This document shows positions 1 through 12,568 of a DNA stretch of 64,000 nucleotides, piece after piece. The position numbers were made by a program, and so were the translations under genes. Within the stretch, counting starts at the first letter, position 1. Every line of letters begins with the position of its first letter. Below the pieces are notes generated by a model that saw only the letters and a list, made by a program, of their open reading frames with translations, was not told the DNA's origin and ran no database searches. This stretch comes from Seiridium cupressi (Eukaryota > Ascomycota > Sordariomycetes > Amphisphaeriales > Sporocadaceae): the NCBI GenBank assembly GCA_036674765.1, contig JARVKI010000012.1, positions 248,001 to 312,000 of the forward strand, in the 5' to 3' direction.

Positions 1-983
1 GAGTGGTGACTGATGACTGGTGAATTTTTCTGTTACTATGATACAGCAACAATTACGTACGCTTTCAGTTCGGGTTGCGCCTTGCAGGCTAGAGTGTCGA
101 TCGGTGATCGGCGCGATCAGATCGGGATTCATTCGAAAGCCATGAACGGAAATGCACATCATACCTTTTTTGCCCAGCACTCTATTGACCCAGGAAGATA
201 TGCAGAAGATGGTGTATTTGGCAAAGCTTGGTAAACTTGGATAATCTAAAGATGAAGTACAACATGTTCCTATGAGCGAAACTTTATATTATGTAACGGC
301 TTGGGTATCTTAAACATGAACAGTGCCGGCTCGAAGAGCCTGAAGCACATGGGGAAAATCCTTCAACTTTCTCCTCGGGTGGTCTCCTTAGAAACGCGGT
401 AGATCTGCTAGTAACTTGAGACACACGATATTACGCCGCCTGTGTGATGTTGTAAGTGTCTCGCAGCAATGTTACGTAGTCTCAGCACCAAGAACCCTGG
501 CCTAGGTGGTCTGGATAAGAGCACTTGCCTGCAGAATGGCTGGGTCAGGATCGCAGAGCTTTCCGATACCGAGGTTTACAATACGGTGTTCTCGTGTGCA
601 TCAGGGGCGCAACTACTACGACGGTTATGTCATAAAGAGCTTGATGGGATTCCGAAGAACAAACCCTGATGGTCGTAAGTGCAAACTTGTCATACAACCC
701 CCGTGCTGGCACTGACAAATTTGTAATACCCGAGAACTGACTTATAGGTTCACAGGCGGCACAAGTGGCTACAATGTCTGGCGACTCCTCGAACATCTCT
801 CGTTGGCTATAGGTAAGAGACATAGACTGGAAATATATCTATGTCACAGCTCACGGTACCTATTTTCTCATCAACTCGGGAACAAATAGGTTAAACTAGC
901 CAGACCCATTCGGACCTCCAACTCTTGAGTTTTGAGTCCCGACTGAGAACATAGTGTGCAGTTCTACTAGGTACATATGTTAA

Positions 984-1003
984 TGTGTGTGTGTGTGTGT
1001 GTG
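984..1003. repeat. TG dinucleotide microsatellite
   Basis: Ten uninterrupted TG units lie in non-coding, AT-leaning sequence. This is a simple sequence repeat with no evidence of function. Confidence 0.9.
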
Positions 1004-3240
1004 AAGTCTCATCAGTAAACCCAGTTGTAAGTAAATTGTTATTTTTTTTTTCGCGTGTCGCTCTCTGTGAGTGCATCCAGATCTTGTAAGATTTGATCTA
1101 ATGTCACTATTAGGGATCCTCTTGTTCTAAAGCAAAAACCGTAGTGCTGGATTAGGTTTACCAGTATGCAGGTCACTTCCCCATAATACCTGATAAGTGA
1201 GTACCATTGAATCATTTGATGGTCCTTATATCGTTTATATGCTGTAGTATAGTGCCGGAACAGGTTTTGTTTAAACGTAGTATTCCGTTATAACCTATTG
1301 GGACTCGCGTGTTGAGCCAAAATTATGGCAGCAATTCTTGCAGCTGAAGCCGCCAGTAGTTCTACGCCTAAGGCATAAACTCGAGGGTAACTGAAATACA
1401 GAAATGTTGAAAAGATCTCGCCTAGGATTTAAGATGGGCTCAAAAGTGCTGCTGCCGCCGTCTGGATGATCTACATTTCAATATTATCGCAAACCTGGAG
1501 TGAAGGCCGATGGGCCTGGTTGAACCCATTCTCTTCACCACTAGGAATTCCTCACCGATGAGCAAGTTGTCTAGCACTCAAGATATTCATGAGGGGTGAG
1601 AAGCCAGACGATCTAGATAGAAGACGACCATAAGCAGCGAAACTTCAGCTTGAAATAGAGTCCAGATACCGCATTTATCATTCTCGACACAAATGACAAC
1701 AACGTGGTAGACGATGGCAGGCGATAACACAGCGCAGGCAACCCTCAGGACTTATAAGAGACTAAATGGGTGTTAGTGACAGCGACCCTAATTCCCAAGT
1801 GGTCGCCATGGTAGGTCGTGGTTCAAAACTTCTTGATGGCACTGCTTCCAATCGATATATGCTCAGCAGTCATGGCTAGCCTTTGTTGGGATAAAGGGCT
1901 GCTACACACTTCTGGAGGACAGCAATTTAGTATTCAATATATTAGGCATTCACGAAAGACCAGTATATAAATGGCCGTTTCTTTAGAATTGGTGCAGTTA
2001 ATTTAATCACATGTCTTACCTCTGATGAATTGGCTCCATAACCTTCAACTGGCTTTACCAGTAGGTATAAATGATTATAAACCAAAACTCCTGAATATAT
2101 TTTGAAAATGACAGGCAACTCATATACCCAGAATTATAATTTGACACAGATCCCTAGATTATCGTCAAGTATGTCAACATGGACAAAAGTTGGTCAGCAG
2201 CCGAGATATGGAGTGCCATGACAAGCATAACTACTTCTCTGAACAGTAAGATCATCTCAAGCTGGTCGTTTGTGGACTTTTTCAAAGTCAATGATATTTT
2301 GCAGCATAACCATATCAGATTACCCTGCTGAGTGATTTCAGAATCCCTCGCTGATGGTTAAAAAGCATCACATGCCAACTCGAGTGCATGACCGGGCAGT
2401 ATTAGGATCATTAGAAATTATGTTATATACGACTCGAAGCAAACCACCATGAGTGTCATAGAGACCTCTGATTCATGTAATAACAACCAAGTAGATAGCA
2501 ACTTGACGTGATCCATTTGAGTTTAACCTGGATAGAACTTGCAAGCATGTTAGACCTGACTGAGTGACACAGACTGCTCGATCCACGCTTCCGATGATGT
2601 CCTCGGATTCACGAGGCACGCTTCAGGCTGACCGACACTGCGCACCAAGATCTGCCGCGAAACAGTCTACTGATACGACTAGTCGAGCTACAAGAGCCCA
2701 TAACCATGACATTTAGCGATGTTGAAAAGCATGTGCTTGTTATGAGGTCCAGGGATAGGGGTCGACACAGAGGTACAAAGACACAACCTGTGGTGTACAT
2801 CGTCTACATTGAAGTTTCAATTCTGACATCTTCATCCCATGGCCATCTTGAAACGCCCAACCTCCGTCCCCTCCCAGCGCACATGTTTCTTGAAACAACG
2901 ACCTTGATCAAAGTATACAAACACAGTGCCTCCCTGCTTTCTTTCCAAATATAGCCCCGCAGTAGATCTGTCACCAAGGATCCTGAGGGAAAGCCGCCAA
3001 AGAGTCAAAAAGAATAGATGAGACCGAGCAGCAGTTCTGATCCTTTCTTATCCGTCTTATCTTTCTTACGCTGGAAACCCTTGTCTACACCACGGACCTG
3101 TGACATCTTGAGAGCCCTTTAGAGTTTCTGCGAAAGCTTATTTCTTCTTACCTTTCTACTATTATTAGCCGTCCCTGCCCTCAAGACTAAAGGCGTCGAT
3201 CATCTCATCTTCTGTGTCAAAGCTGCCATCGGTATTCTGA

Positions 3241-3259
3241 GACGACGACGACGACGACG
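3241..3259. repeat. GAC trinucleotide microsatellite
   Basis: Six GAC units plus a partial unit lie in non-coding sequence. No coding frame uses them convincingly. Confidence 0.85.
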
Positions 3260-4797
3260 GCGGTGGGAAAGACAAGCACAGGGGCATCACGGCATCACCA
3301 CGCCCGGATTCACGAGGAGGGGCGGGTGGTCTACCAAAAAGAAAACAGAGACAGCTAACCTGGCAGACTGGAGTCAGCGGGGAAGCTCCTCATGGGCCGG
3401 GAAGGGTTTACGGAGTCAGGCTTGTGCTGGAGTAATGTAGAAACGGCTGTATCCTTGAGAGGACATGTTCGCCAAGTCGCAGTGTTAAGGATTTGAATTT
3501 AGGCAGATAGTCGGTATCGTACAACTCACGTTCATTGGAATCACCTCACCAGACGTGGCTACCGAGATCTCATGATGATCACCTTGGAGTGCGCAGGATT
3601 AATGCCACTGACGCACGCTTGCGTCCACCAGGGGTGCTCGAGTGGTAAGCAAGAATAGCCTGACGTCAAGTTTTCCGAAGAGGGAGTTCCCATCCCAGAC
3701 AGAGGCTAGACCACCAACACCTGCATGTGGAGGCTCATCATGCAGCAGCTAGTATTCCGAAACGCCCTTCTATCCTGCATTTATCAGCGGATTGACAAGG
3801 ATTTTCTGATTTTCTGCAAATCTTGGTCCAGCGGATAGGGTGAGTACATTGTTTTGGCTGGCAATCCCCCCCCCTCCTCTGACCCCTGCTCGGGTAGATC
3901 TCAAGCCGTGATTGACGAAACACAATGCAAAACTGACAAGACCTCCACCAGCAGCACGGCACCTCACCCAAAAGGACCCCCGGTAACGGGAAGAGGTTTA
4001 GGAACGCCTACTCATCAAAATTATGACGCTGTTTCCGAGGTTGTGCTCGCTTAACAGAATCTCGATGCGCTAGCGGCAGCTTTGACAAGATGTTACCCTT
4101 GGCCAATGCATTCTTCACTAGGAAGAAAACGACGCCGTCCCCATTGCCTACCTTCGGTATTGATAATAATCCGCCTAGGGCGACGGCACGTTTCGAGAAT
4201 CCCGAGACTCACCGTTTGTCAGGGGTGTAATCTGATCCTTGCCCTCAGACCCATGCGGATGGCGTTCAGCCATGAACGAGAAGACATTGGAGTTTTGTCG
4301 TGCATCCAGCTGACGATGCCGGCCATGCAGTAGCTCTCGTTGGTAGCGAGCGCTAGGGGGATATTGATGGCTGAAAAGATGCTGATCATTGTTCCCACAA
4401 ATTGGGTAGGGTCCCCCCCTTCCCTACATGGCACTGTAAGAAAATGGATTCCATCCAGGCCCGAGAGCGGCGCCAGGGCAATAATTCGATCTCACGGAGA
4501 TCTGATGAGCCTAAGAGAAGCGACGGCTCCGACACGTCTTCGGGGCCCCAGACCATCCGTTGATTAGCCTCTCACCTTTCAAGGTGAAACCAGCCCTCAC
4601 GGCGACTAATTGACGAGTTGCTGTCCTGTTCAGCTCTAGCTCTCTGGTGGGAGGCGCACTATGTAAGCGCGCCGCGTCTAGTGAGTGAGTAGAAGGGCTT
4701 ATGGCAATACATCAGACGGTTTCCCGTCAAACGAGCTTAGCTTCTTGGAAGCGGTAAAATAGTTCCATGTCTTGAAACGCATCGTCGTGCGCCTCCT

Positions 4798-4955
4798 GGG
4801 GGGGGGGGGGGGGGGGGGGGGGCCCCCCCGGGGGGCGGGGGGGGGGGGGGGGGGGGGTGAGGGGGGGCGGACCAGACACCACGCGCCCGAGCCACACGCA
4901 CGCGGGCGCGCGGGCGGGAGGCGGGGAGCAGTGAAAGGGAGGGGANNNNNNNNNN

Positions 4956-5012
<57 letters not shown>

Positions 5013-5031
5013 CCCCCCCCCCCCCCCCCGG
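4798..5031. other. G/C homopolymer block with a 10-N assembly gap
   Basis: Runs of G (4798-4822, 4830-4835, 4837-4857) interrupted by a 7-C run lead into GC-rich sequence, then ten Ns (4946-4955), then an almost pure C tract (4956-5029). G-rich sequence left of the gap faces C-rich sequence right of it, so the two sides could fold on each other. Nothing else in the window resembles this composition. It is most simply a failed-assembly or polymerase-slippage zone closed with a placeholder gap. The apparent poly-Gly and poly-Pro frames across it are meaningless. Confidence 0.85.
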
Positions 5032-7070
5032 CCCCCACCCGTTGCAAGAGATGATGTGCGTCTCCCGCGCGCGCAGACGGTCACTCAAGTGCCAAGCTGG
5101 GCGGTCAAAGTTTAAATCTACCACGCTCATTTTGGCAGCATTGCAGATCTCTGGCCGACGACTCAAACCCAAAAACCCAGAGGCTCCCCGAGGACCCTTA
5201 ATTACGCGGCCCAGTCGGAGACCCATCGGTGCCTGACAATCAAGAACTGCCGTAGCGGCTCGTAGCGCCGGCGCTGCTTATTGTTAGAGCGTAGTCGCTT
5301 TGCCTGCTGTGAAACTCAATTATCGAGAGCCGGACGGACTCACGACCGTTGCACCGTGCTCAAAGAGCAGCAATAGTCTGGGACGAATGTGTCCTCAGCT
5401 TGTCGCCCGGTAATTGCTGGTGTCGCGTGGAAGCCACCCGGACGTGCTGCGATCAGGAGCAAGGAAAAGGCAGGCTCCCCCAGATTCCTGCAGTTCCGTC
5501 TGGCTCACAAAAATGAATTTCCCCCCGGAACAGGGTGTTCTTTTTGCCTATTGGCTCCCGTGGTTAAGGTTGTGATCGTCCGGGGATGAGCTGCAGGGAT
5601 TCCTGCATGCTTTTAGACCAGCACCACGCGGCAGAGCAACCTTTTCCTTGTGGCTTCCGCTTACAATTGTTTGCACATGGGCATGCCGTCATGTTAGCAA
5701 ACACGTGTATCAAGGAGTCTAACCTACACATGTCCCGCGCCTCGGCGCCGCCATGCAGCAGGTCTTATGTGATAATCCCCCAAGAGGAGCCCTGTTCAGC
5801 TTCAGCCACCCACACCTGATACGCGGGGTATTCTCAGGGTGAGGCCAGTGATGTTTCCGTGCCGGGACACCTCCCCGGGACCTTCGGACATGAGTTCGAA
5901 AGCATCATTGCAGTTGCTCGTCTGAACTTATCCCTCTTGTCGATACCAAGATTCTGGCCCGTGTTGTTTAATTTTGGAGGCATCTAAATTTGGCTGTTCA
6001 TGATCGCCATGCAAGACGAGAAGAATATTGGACGAAACAATGATTAAAAAGGCTGAACGGGGGGGGGGGGAATATAGAAAAGAAGCGGTAGCACAAACGG
6101 GCAATCGAGTGTGGCACCTAAATATGCAGAACTTGCGTTTCTGCTACTTTGGAACTGAGCGGCGGAGAAGAATTGCTAGCCCAGAGCCGCCGACGGGCAT
6201 AGCACTGCCAATGCTTCTGCACTCCGGGGTTGGACTCGGCCATCGGTCTGCGTTTTCGTGCTGTAGTAGAGAGGGATAGACAAAGTACGGGGCGTGATTG
6301 CTAATATGTCGCGTGCTAAAACCGGATGTGTGTGTGTACGTTCGGCCGGCGGCCCCTCATCGGCAAGCAGGTCCGATGCAGGGCGCACATCACGGCGGTA
6401 CTCGATACTTGAAATCCCTGCGTACTTGGCGTTGAGGGCTGCATCACGTCAATGATTCAGAGGTCGGTGCGGCGTGAGCAACCGCTGATTGAATTGTGGG
6501 CGTAGGATGTGCATCGGGTCTGTTGTGACGGGGGGTTCAGCTTTGAAGTGACAGCATTATAGTAATTACGAGGCGCCGGAAATTGACAGGTTGTTTCGAT
6601 TCATGCTAGAGAGTATTGACCGCCAGATTGGCCCATAGTAATGGACCGATTTTCACGTCGAGGCGTACTATGTATAATTCTCCCCTAGTTGGAGCCGCAT
6701 GGAATATGAGTTTCGAAAACAGCAACGGCCCTGGCAGCCTGTCCATGTTCGTCTGGGCCTATAATGGCCGCCCACGATTCGCTGATATTGCGACCCGAAG
6801 GGATCACGACGATTACCTGGCTTCACGATCCTAGATTGGCGGGTACTCGTTTAATTTCAACAGGAATATTTTCCAGCAGATTCATGAGTACTACAATTTA
6901 AATGCAGGCTCTGCCTGGAAGAGCAATGACAAGCATCCGATGTCTGGATATATTTGACCTAAATGGCGCGTGCGAGCATGTCGAGCTAGCGAGCTTTTCC
7001 GGTGTTTGTTTATCCGTCGGCTGGTTGAAACCCCACCCGCTGATCACGATTTAGGTCATATTGGAGGTTT

Positions 7071-7085
7071 CCCCCCCCCCCCCCC
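7071..7085. repeat. poly-C homopolymer run
   Basis: Fifteen consecutive C in non-coding sequence; length is likely uncertain because of sequencing slippage. Confidence 0.85.
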
Positions 7086-9133
7086 TCTTGCTTGCGCATG
7101 GCTGGCGAGGAAACTGGCCGTGTTGTTAAACTAGAGAACTTTGCCTGCCTACGTTGAATCGCGGTATCGTGCTTGAATCAAGATCTTTGCCGTGCAATTC
7201 CAACACGTTGTCGTCACCGGCGGGTAGTGGGTTTTCGGCAGAAGCACGACTGGGCCCGCTAGAGATTCAACGAACGTCGATTCCTTGCCTAGTTCACAGA
7301 CACCGCACTCTGCATGGGGGTGTGGTAAGATGGTGGACATGGAATCGGCCACTAGCCCCCACAAGACGACAATAAATCTAGTTGTGTACCTGAGCCCAAA
7401 GACCGTGTATCTCGCTCTCGCTTTTTAGTGGAAGCACGCCCGCTGGCAATGGCCTGCGCGACTTTGATGGACTTGGAGGTTCGAGGGGGGCCCTAGAGAT
7501 GGTGGAATGCCTTCTAGCGCCCTGACTTGCAACATCGGTCCCCCAGCGGTGCCAACCCACCTTGAATTGCACCGCGCTGAATGGAATGGAGAATGCCGTC
7601 GAGGCCGGCGGCGATACTGCCAGAAGCGTGCTAATGCTGCGCCGTTTAGCTGGGTCGGTGAAGATCACCACAGGCGCCGCCCACTTTAACCCTTCTAGCT
7701 TTGCCGCTCATAGCGATCGTGCTCGACTCTTCCGGCAACCCACATCGTTGGGTACGCTGTGGCCCCGGTACTTGGTGACCGACCGTGCTGTGCCTGGCCG
7801 GCTTCTTCATCTCAACATGCCAGAGCACCTGGCACTCGCACCAGGAACTAGAAGACAGGCATGACCCTTTGGCGGTTGGTGAAGCGCTAGAAACGAAGGA
7901 CTGAACCGGCCATGCCCGACGGCGCACAGCAAGGCTGGCGATGGTTTTCGTTTGTTATTGTTGTTGGTTGTCCCATCGTGCCTTGACGAATTGCTACCCA
8001 ATCTATCAAGTTCATTTCCCGAGAGAAAGAGTGAGTGAGAGAGAGAATGCACATCAGCGGTGCTAGAGTGATCGTCACGAACTTCGGCTGCGTCCTTCCA
8101 CCTCAACCCCTGCTCTTCGGAACCGTGTTTCCACGTGACAGCGTTCCCGTCACTGCGTGCAGCTGGCTTCGCCTTAGATCGGCGCTCTATAGGTTGGGAT
8201 CTCTGTAACAGATGTTTCCGCCTGTGACCTCCACTGGGGGCCTTCACCACATTCAACATAACGCAATAAATGCCAGGCAGAGTCTGTGTTGAAACCCAAG
8301 TGCCGATGACCAAGCTTCACGTATGGGGGTCTTGGGCTCTGTGCATCTTTACGCAAATGGTCTTGCTTTTCTGGGCCATGCACTTAGTTGCCTTGCCTAT
8401 CATGTCTTGTGTGAGTGAATGGCAGCGGAAAAGGGTCGGAAAAGTGCAACTAATGCTGCCACGAGTCATTGCAATTGACTAGGCACAGAAATTTGGTAAC
8501 AAGTAATAACAGTATCGCACATGGTCACCAGCGCAGAACAGGTTTGATTTGCGTGTAGATCTTTCAGTTCATCTTTGTATTTTTGGAGACCTTCGTCATC
8601 TTCCAATCATCTGTCATACAGGCATAGAAGCCGTCTGTCTTGACACCTTTTCAGTCCTGCCCGTGCAATTTCCCCCCCGTCCTATACGTGATATGAAATG
8701 CTCCTACCAGTATCTATACATTAGGAACAGAAATGTCCCAAGCCACAACAATGTAGAAATCCCGACCTGGACTTTCAGGTCCAACGACAACGCCAATGTA
8801 AATGCCCAACGCCCAGTATCCTCAGCGCCATTCGACGAGGGGGGGAAAAACAAGAAAACACAATTTTTGGTGCAAGTAATGCACTAATTCGACTGACTCC
8901 GTTTCCAGCGTTGAACGGTAGATAACTCCCAATGGTATAAAGTGAACGAAACTCCTATTTGCAATGCAATCGCGGGCATTGTACCGTGAGGTAACACTCC
9001 TTTCGTCTCCCGGGTTATCTGGTGTATCCTGTTTCGAACTCGCGCAGGATTAAATATCGTAAGGGTTTTGAATAAAATAATGACAGTGTCGAATGTTATA
9101 CGATCGATCAATTCGTAGCCAGGCTCACACCCA

Positions 9134-10145
9134 CTATCGTAGTGCTGAGCTGCTCGCCTCGAAGTTGTGGCAACCACGCTCGTGTCTCTTCATGTTGCTT
9201 CGGACGCTGAAGGCCTTCCCGCAGCCAGAATGGGGGCACTTGAAAGGCTTCTCGCCAGTATGAGAGTGGCTGTGAATCCGGAGCGAGCTGGGCCTGGAGA
9301 AGGCCTTGTTGCACGTCTGGCAGATGTAGCGGTCCTGGGACTGGGGGAACGATGCTGCCGATGAGGGCGAAATGTAGTGGTGATGTTGCCACGGGTTAGG
9401 CCCGGATGAAGGCGGTAGAGGGACTGTCACAGCTAGAGGTGGGAAAGCCTGCCTAAAGTTAGTCTCGATATTGCAAAGTGATCGAGTCAAAGGTGGTAGT
9501 AGTACCTGAGGCAACGGTCTCTGATAGTACAGTCCAGAGATTTGGGGCTGCCCCGGGGCTTGTACAGCTGGCTGATAGGACAAAGCCGGCTGACCCATGT
9601 ACGATGGAGTGGCGTATGGCTGCTGAGGATATGCCGGGGCTTGCATAGGCACTCGAGGGATGGCTGCGGTCTGCATATGATGGCGTTGCAGGTCGGCCTC
9701 CAATGGTGGCGTCGACTCGTAGTAGTAGTAGTTCGGAGCCGAGACAACCGACACCTGGCTAACTGATCTGGTCGACGGCGACCCGTGGCCCTCAAAGGAG
9801 GCATCAGTGCTCATTGGCGGGGTCGGCGGCATTGCTGTCCGGGACGATCCATTGTTGCCATAGTGAGACGAGTTGGGCCTGGTCTCGGATTTGGTAGATG
9901 AAGCTGCTAGGCCGTTAGCTCGAGCCGAGAGGACTTTGTCTGGAGACCAAATGCTCACCTTGCTGGGTCTGTTGTTGCGAGGCCGGGGACTGCTCTGTCG
10001 TAGGCGATCCGGCATCTGCCACAACCAACAAGTTCGATATGGAAGGAAGCGAGCATCTTGAGCTCTCGTCTATTGGGGGAGACGGCGGCGGTTGGGGGTA
10101 GCCATAGTGAGCACCGGGCTGACTTGAGTACATTGATGTTGCCAT
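9134..10145 (-). CDS. mtfA: C2H2 zinc-finger transcription factor, MtfA-like
   Basis: Predicted nuclear regulator related to MtfA, which in Aspergillus controls secondary metabolism and development. Exons: 10145-9959, 9906-9506 and 9448-9134. Intron 1 (9958-9907, 52 nt) has donor GTGAGC, branch GCTAAC and acceptor CTAG; the joined frame is exact. A second, in-frame intron (9505-9449, 57 nt, GTACTA...GCAG with branch GACTAAC) is likely, because removing it joins the Pro-rich flanks cleanly. The product is 300 aa with it spliced and 319 aa if it is retained. The N-terminus carries LPSISNLL (residues 33-40), then a Pro/Gln/Tyr-rich disordered centre. Two C2H2 fingers lie at about residues 237-280: CQTC...H...H, linker TGEKP, then CPHSGC...H, with KRHERGCH at the end. 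The second finger ends on Cys or a late His. Family assignment rests on the finger block and the LPSISNLL motif. The gene stands alone between two long gene-poor stretches. Confidence 0.82.
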
Positions 10146-12220
10146 TTTTTGTGCTGTGTATGACGTGTGTATATATATATGCGTGTACGGCGTGTTGTCG
10201 AGATCCCAATTAGTTATGCAGAAGTAGGTGGAATTATAGTAGTTGTCGAATTGTTGCCAGATATTAAGGTCGCTCGTTTGTGTCGACGAGAAAGAAAGAT
10301 ATCACCAGTATCCTTCGTGTATTAAAAAAAAGATCTTGATCTCGTCAAGTGTTCAAGACCGCTGGGATGGGGGGGATGGTGGACACTTATGTACGACTGC
10401 TGTGGGAAGTCCACGACGAGGGTTGGATCTGTATCTACCAGATCTCCCGGGGGCACATAGAAGGAAGACGATCAAGCGTCAATCTCCAAGATAATCCCTG
10501 GACAGCAGCTGTCACAAATTGTGTGTGGGTCTGACCAAAGCTCTCGAGGGGGTCACTGCAGAGCTGGGATGAAAGCAACTGTTGATCGCCGGTGTCGAAA
10601 GGTACTCCTGCGTCAACGGCAAGTACACACATGAAGGCTCCTGTTATTGGGGGAGAGCTCTGACTCTGGGGGTGTCGGTGGGATTCTGAAATGCCTGTGC
10701 CCTGCCCGCCCAGATGGTCCAATCTGCCCCTGTCCGGTATGGGTCTGTTATGGATCAGTCAGTCCCGGAACATGGCTTGCAGGGGTGCGAAGCCCGAATA
10801 TGGGTGAGATGGAAGGGATGGGCGAGCAGGTCTGGCAGGGATGCGCCAGGTATTCAGGGATCGTTAAAGGTCAAACGGTTACTGGTTATGCACAGGGAAA
10901 AGGGCTCGTGGGCGCCGAGGCGAGCTGTACTGTAGGTACGTAGTAATGTACTTGTGATGTCGCCTGGTCCTGGCGCCGACTGGGGGCCCCGTCGCAGTAT
11001 ACTCCAGAGCAGCAGTGGCCTCCACCGGGCTACGCCTTAAGGGAGCTAGCCGCAGTGTCTGCAGCGCCCGTCCCTGTCGTCTGCAAGTCGCGAGGCGCAA
11101 AGCACTCCCGGGTCACTACTACCGTTTTGGGGGGTTAAGCCGCCCGGAAAGCTGGTCTGAGATCCCACCGATCCCTGCCGCGCATGGCCGGGGTCATGTT
11201 TTGGGACAAGGATCCTCGCAGGGCCCGGTCTGCAACTTGAGACGATAATTGACTCGAGCTTCTCGTACCTTGCTGTGGTTTGAAGCCGCAAGAGCTTCAT
11301 CGCATCAATGCTGTGCCCCGTTGCGCCTGCCTGGCTTGGCCTGTGACCGGATTGTGCAGCTGATCTTATGCCGTTCGTCCCCACGAATCTGGCAGAAGCA
11401 CGTCCCAGGCCAGCTGTCAACCCCATCTTCCATGCCGTCAATCTTCGGATGACCGGTCTGTCTGTTACAGAATGTTTGGATCTGTTCAGGCCATGTTGCC
11501 AGCCGGCGTGTACAGAGCAGAAACGGAAACATGGGACTGGCGACCTGCAACATGGTTGATGTGAGCTTTTCGGCTGTACAAGTTGCCGGCACGGAGAGCT
11601 TGTTCGTGACCGATTCTGCCGTCTCTGATTTCCAACAAACAGCGGGTCGCTGTCATTTAGTCAAGTCTAGCGCTGTCTATACTGGCATAATATGGCAGAC
11701 CGTTGTGAACAAAAAGTGGTTCCACGAGGACAGACTCGCAGAGCGGAGCGCAAGGTGAGGCACGTTGGATTCGCGAGAACGCAGACATATCGCCGTGAGC
11801 CTCACATACGGCATCGAACACGAAGAAAAAAAAACAAAAAATCACATATAGGGCGTGCGAACGTTCCAGCAGATCTCTCGGTCCATAGTAATGGCCATAC
11901 CGGAAGGGAAAAGAGTTTCCAGTAATTTCTCCACTGCTTGTCTCCCTGATTCTCATACGACACCCTCTTTCCCATGATCGAGTGCCGGCTACTGGCTTGG
12001 TTTTCGTCGAGATGGCGGAGTTTTTAGGAATCGCCATTTTAGTTTTCATGGAGTTTGCCGGCCTGCTTGGTTGTCCATGAGTCGTCATTGCTCGGAAGAG
12101 GCGTTTATGTTTTGTGAAGGACGCTGGGGTTCTCTTGGGAGCGGAGGCTAATTTGATATGATCGTCAACTTGGCGCCAGGAGTCGGCCCTCGCTTGCGCA
12201 GGGTGGTCTGAACAAACTCG

Positions 12221-12250
12221 CAGGGGCTGGCAGGGGCTGGCAGGGGTTCC
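12221..12250. repeat. 10-bp tandem repeat, three copies
   Basis: Two exact copies of CAGGGGCTGG are followed by a third that diverges in its last four bases. Non-coding; no function inferred. Confidence 0.8.
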
Positions 12251-12544
12251 TCTTAGGGGTCCATGTCCTGGTCGAACTCTGTCAAGCCGCCATTTCGGTA
12301 CACATCATGAGTGATCAACGAAACGTGTTGCAGGGCATTAAAGTTCTGCTAAACTCCCGAGGAGTGTCCCACCAAGGCCAAGGCGGATCTGAGGCGGGCC
12401 ATACAGCCAATGCTGTCACGGAGGACAGATTGTCGCCGTGCGCTGTATGTAATGCATCGATTGAGATGCGTAGTCGGCAAAGGATATACCGAGTTAATGG
12501 ATACAAGAGCAGGAGCCGCATGGCGACCGAGCATATCAGACGGG

Positions 12545-12568
12545 AAAAAAAAAAAAAAAAAAAAAAAA
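12545..12568 (+). repeat. poly-A run (24 A)
   Basis: Twenty-four consecutive A in a non-coding stretch. It could be a simple microsatellite or the tail of an old retroposed sequence; I did not see a recognisable element directly 5' of it or clear flanking target-site duplications. Confidence 0.85.

Larger units (their letters stand above)
1..9133. other. gene-poor stretch, no recognisable gene
   Basis: I read all six frames and found no open frame that resembles a known family or joins to a neighbour through a credible intron. The open frames present (up to about 170 codons) overlap on both strands and have unnatural composition, as expected by chance. The first 2.7 kb is visibly richer in A+T than the rest. 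The stretch contains a TG dinucleotide run, a GAC run, homopolymer C and G runs, and a short assembly gap inside a G/C homopolymer block. It could hold decayed transposon sequence or regulatory DNA of the zinc-finger gene that ends at 9134; I cannot tell which. Confidence 0.6.

Noticed and set aside
4180..4215. Possible tRNA B-box-like sequence
   Set aside because: No matching A box or cloverleaf arms could be found around it.
4699..5236. Poly-Gly / poly-Pro open frames across the homopolymer block
   Set aside because: They are produced by G and C runs and cross an N gap; no natural protein features.
7807..8313. 168-codon minus-strand frame
   Set aside because: Low-complexity and unnatural composition with no homologue resemblance; overlapped by other frames.
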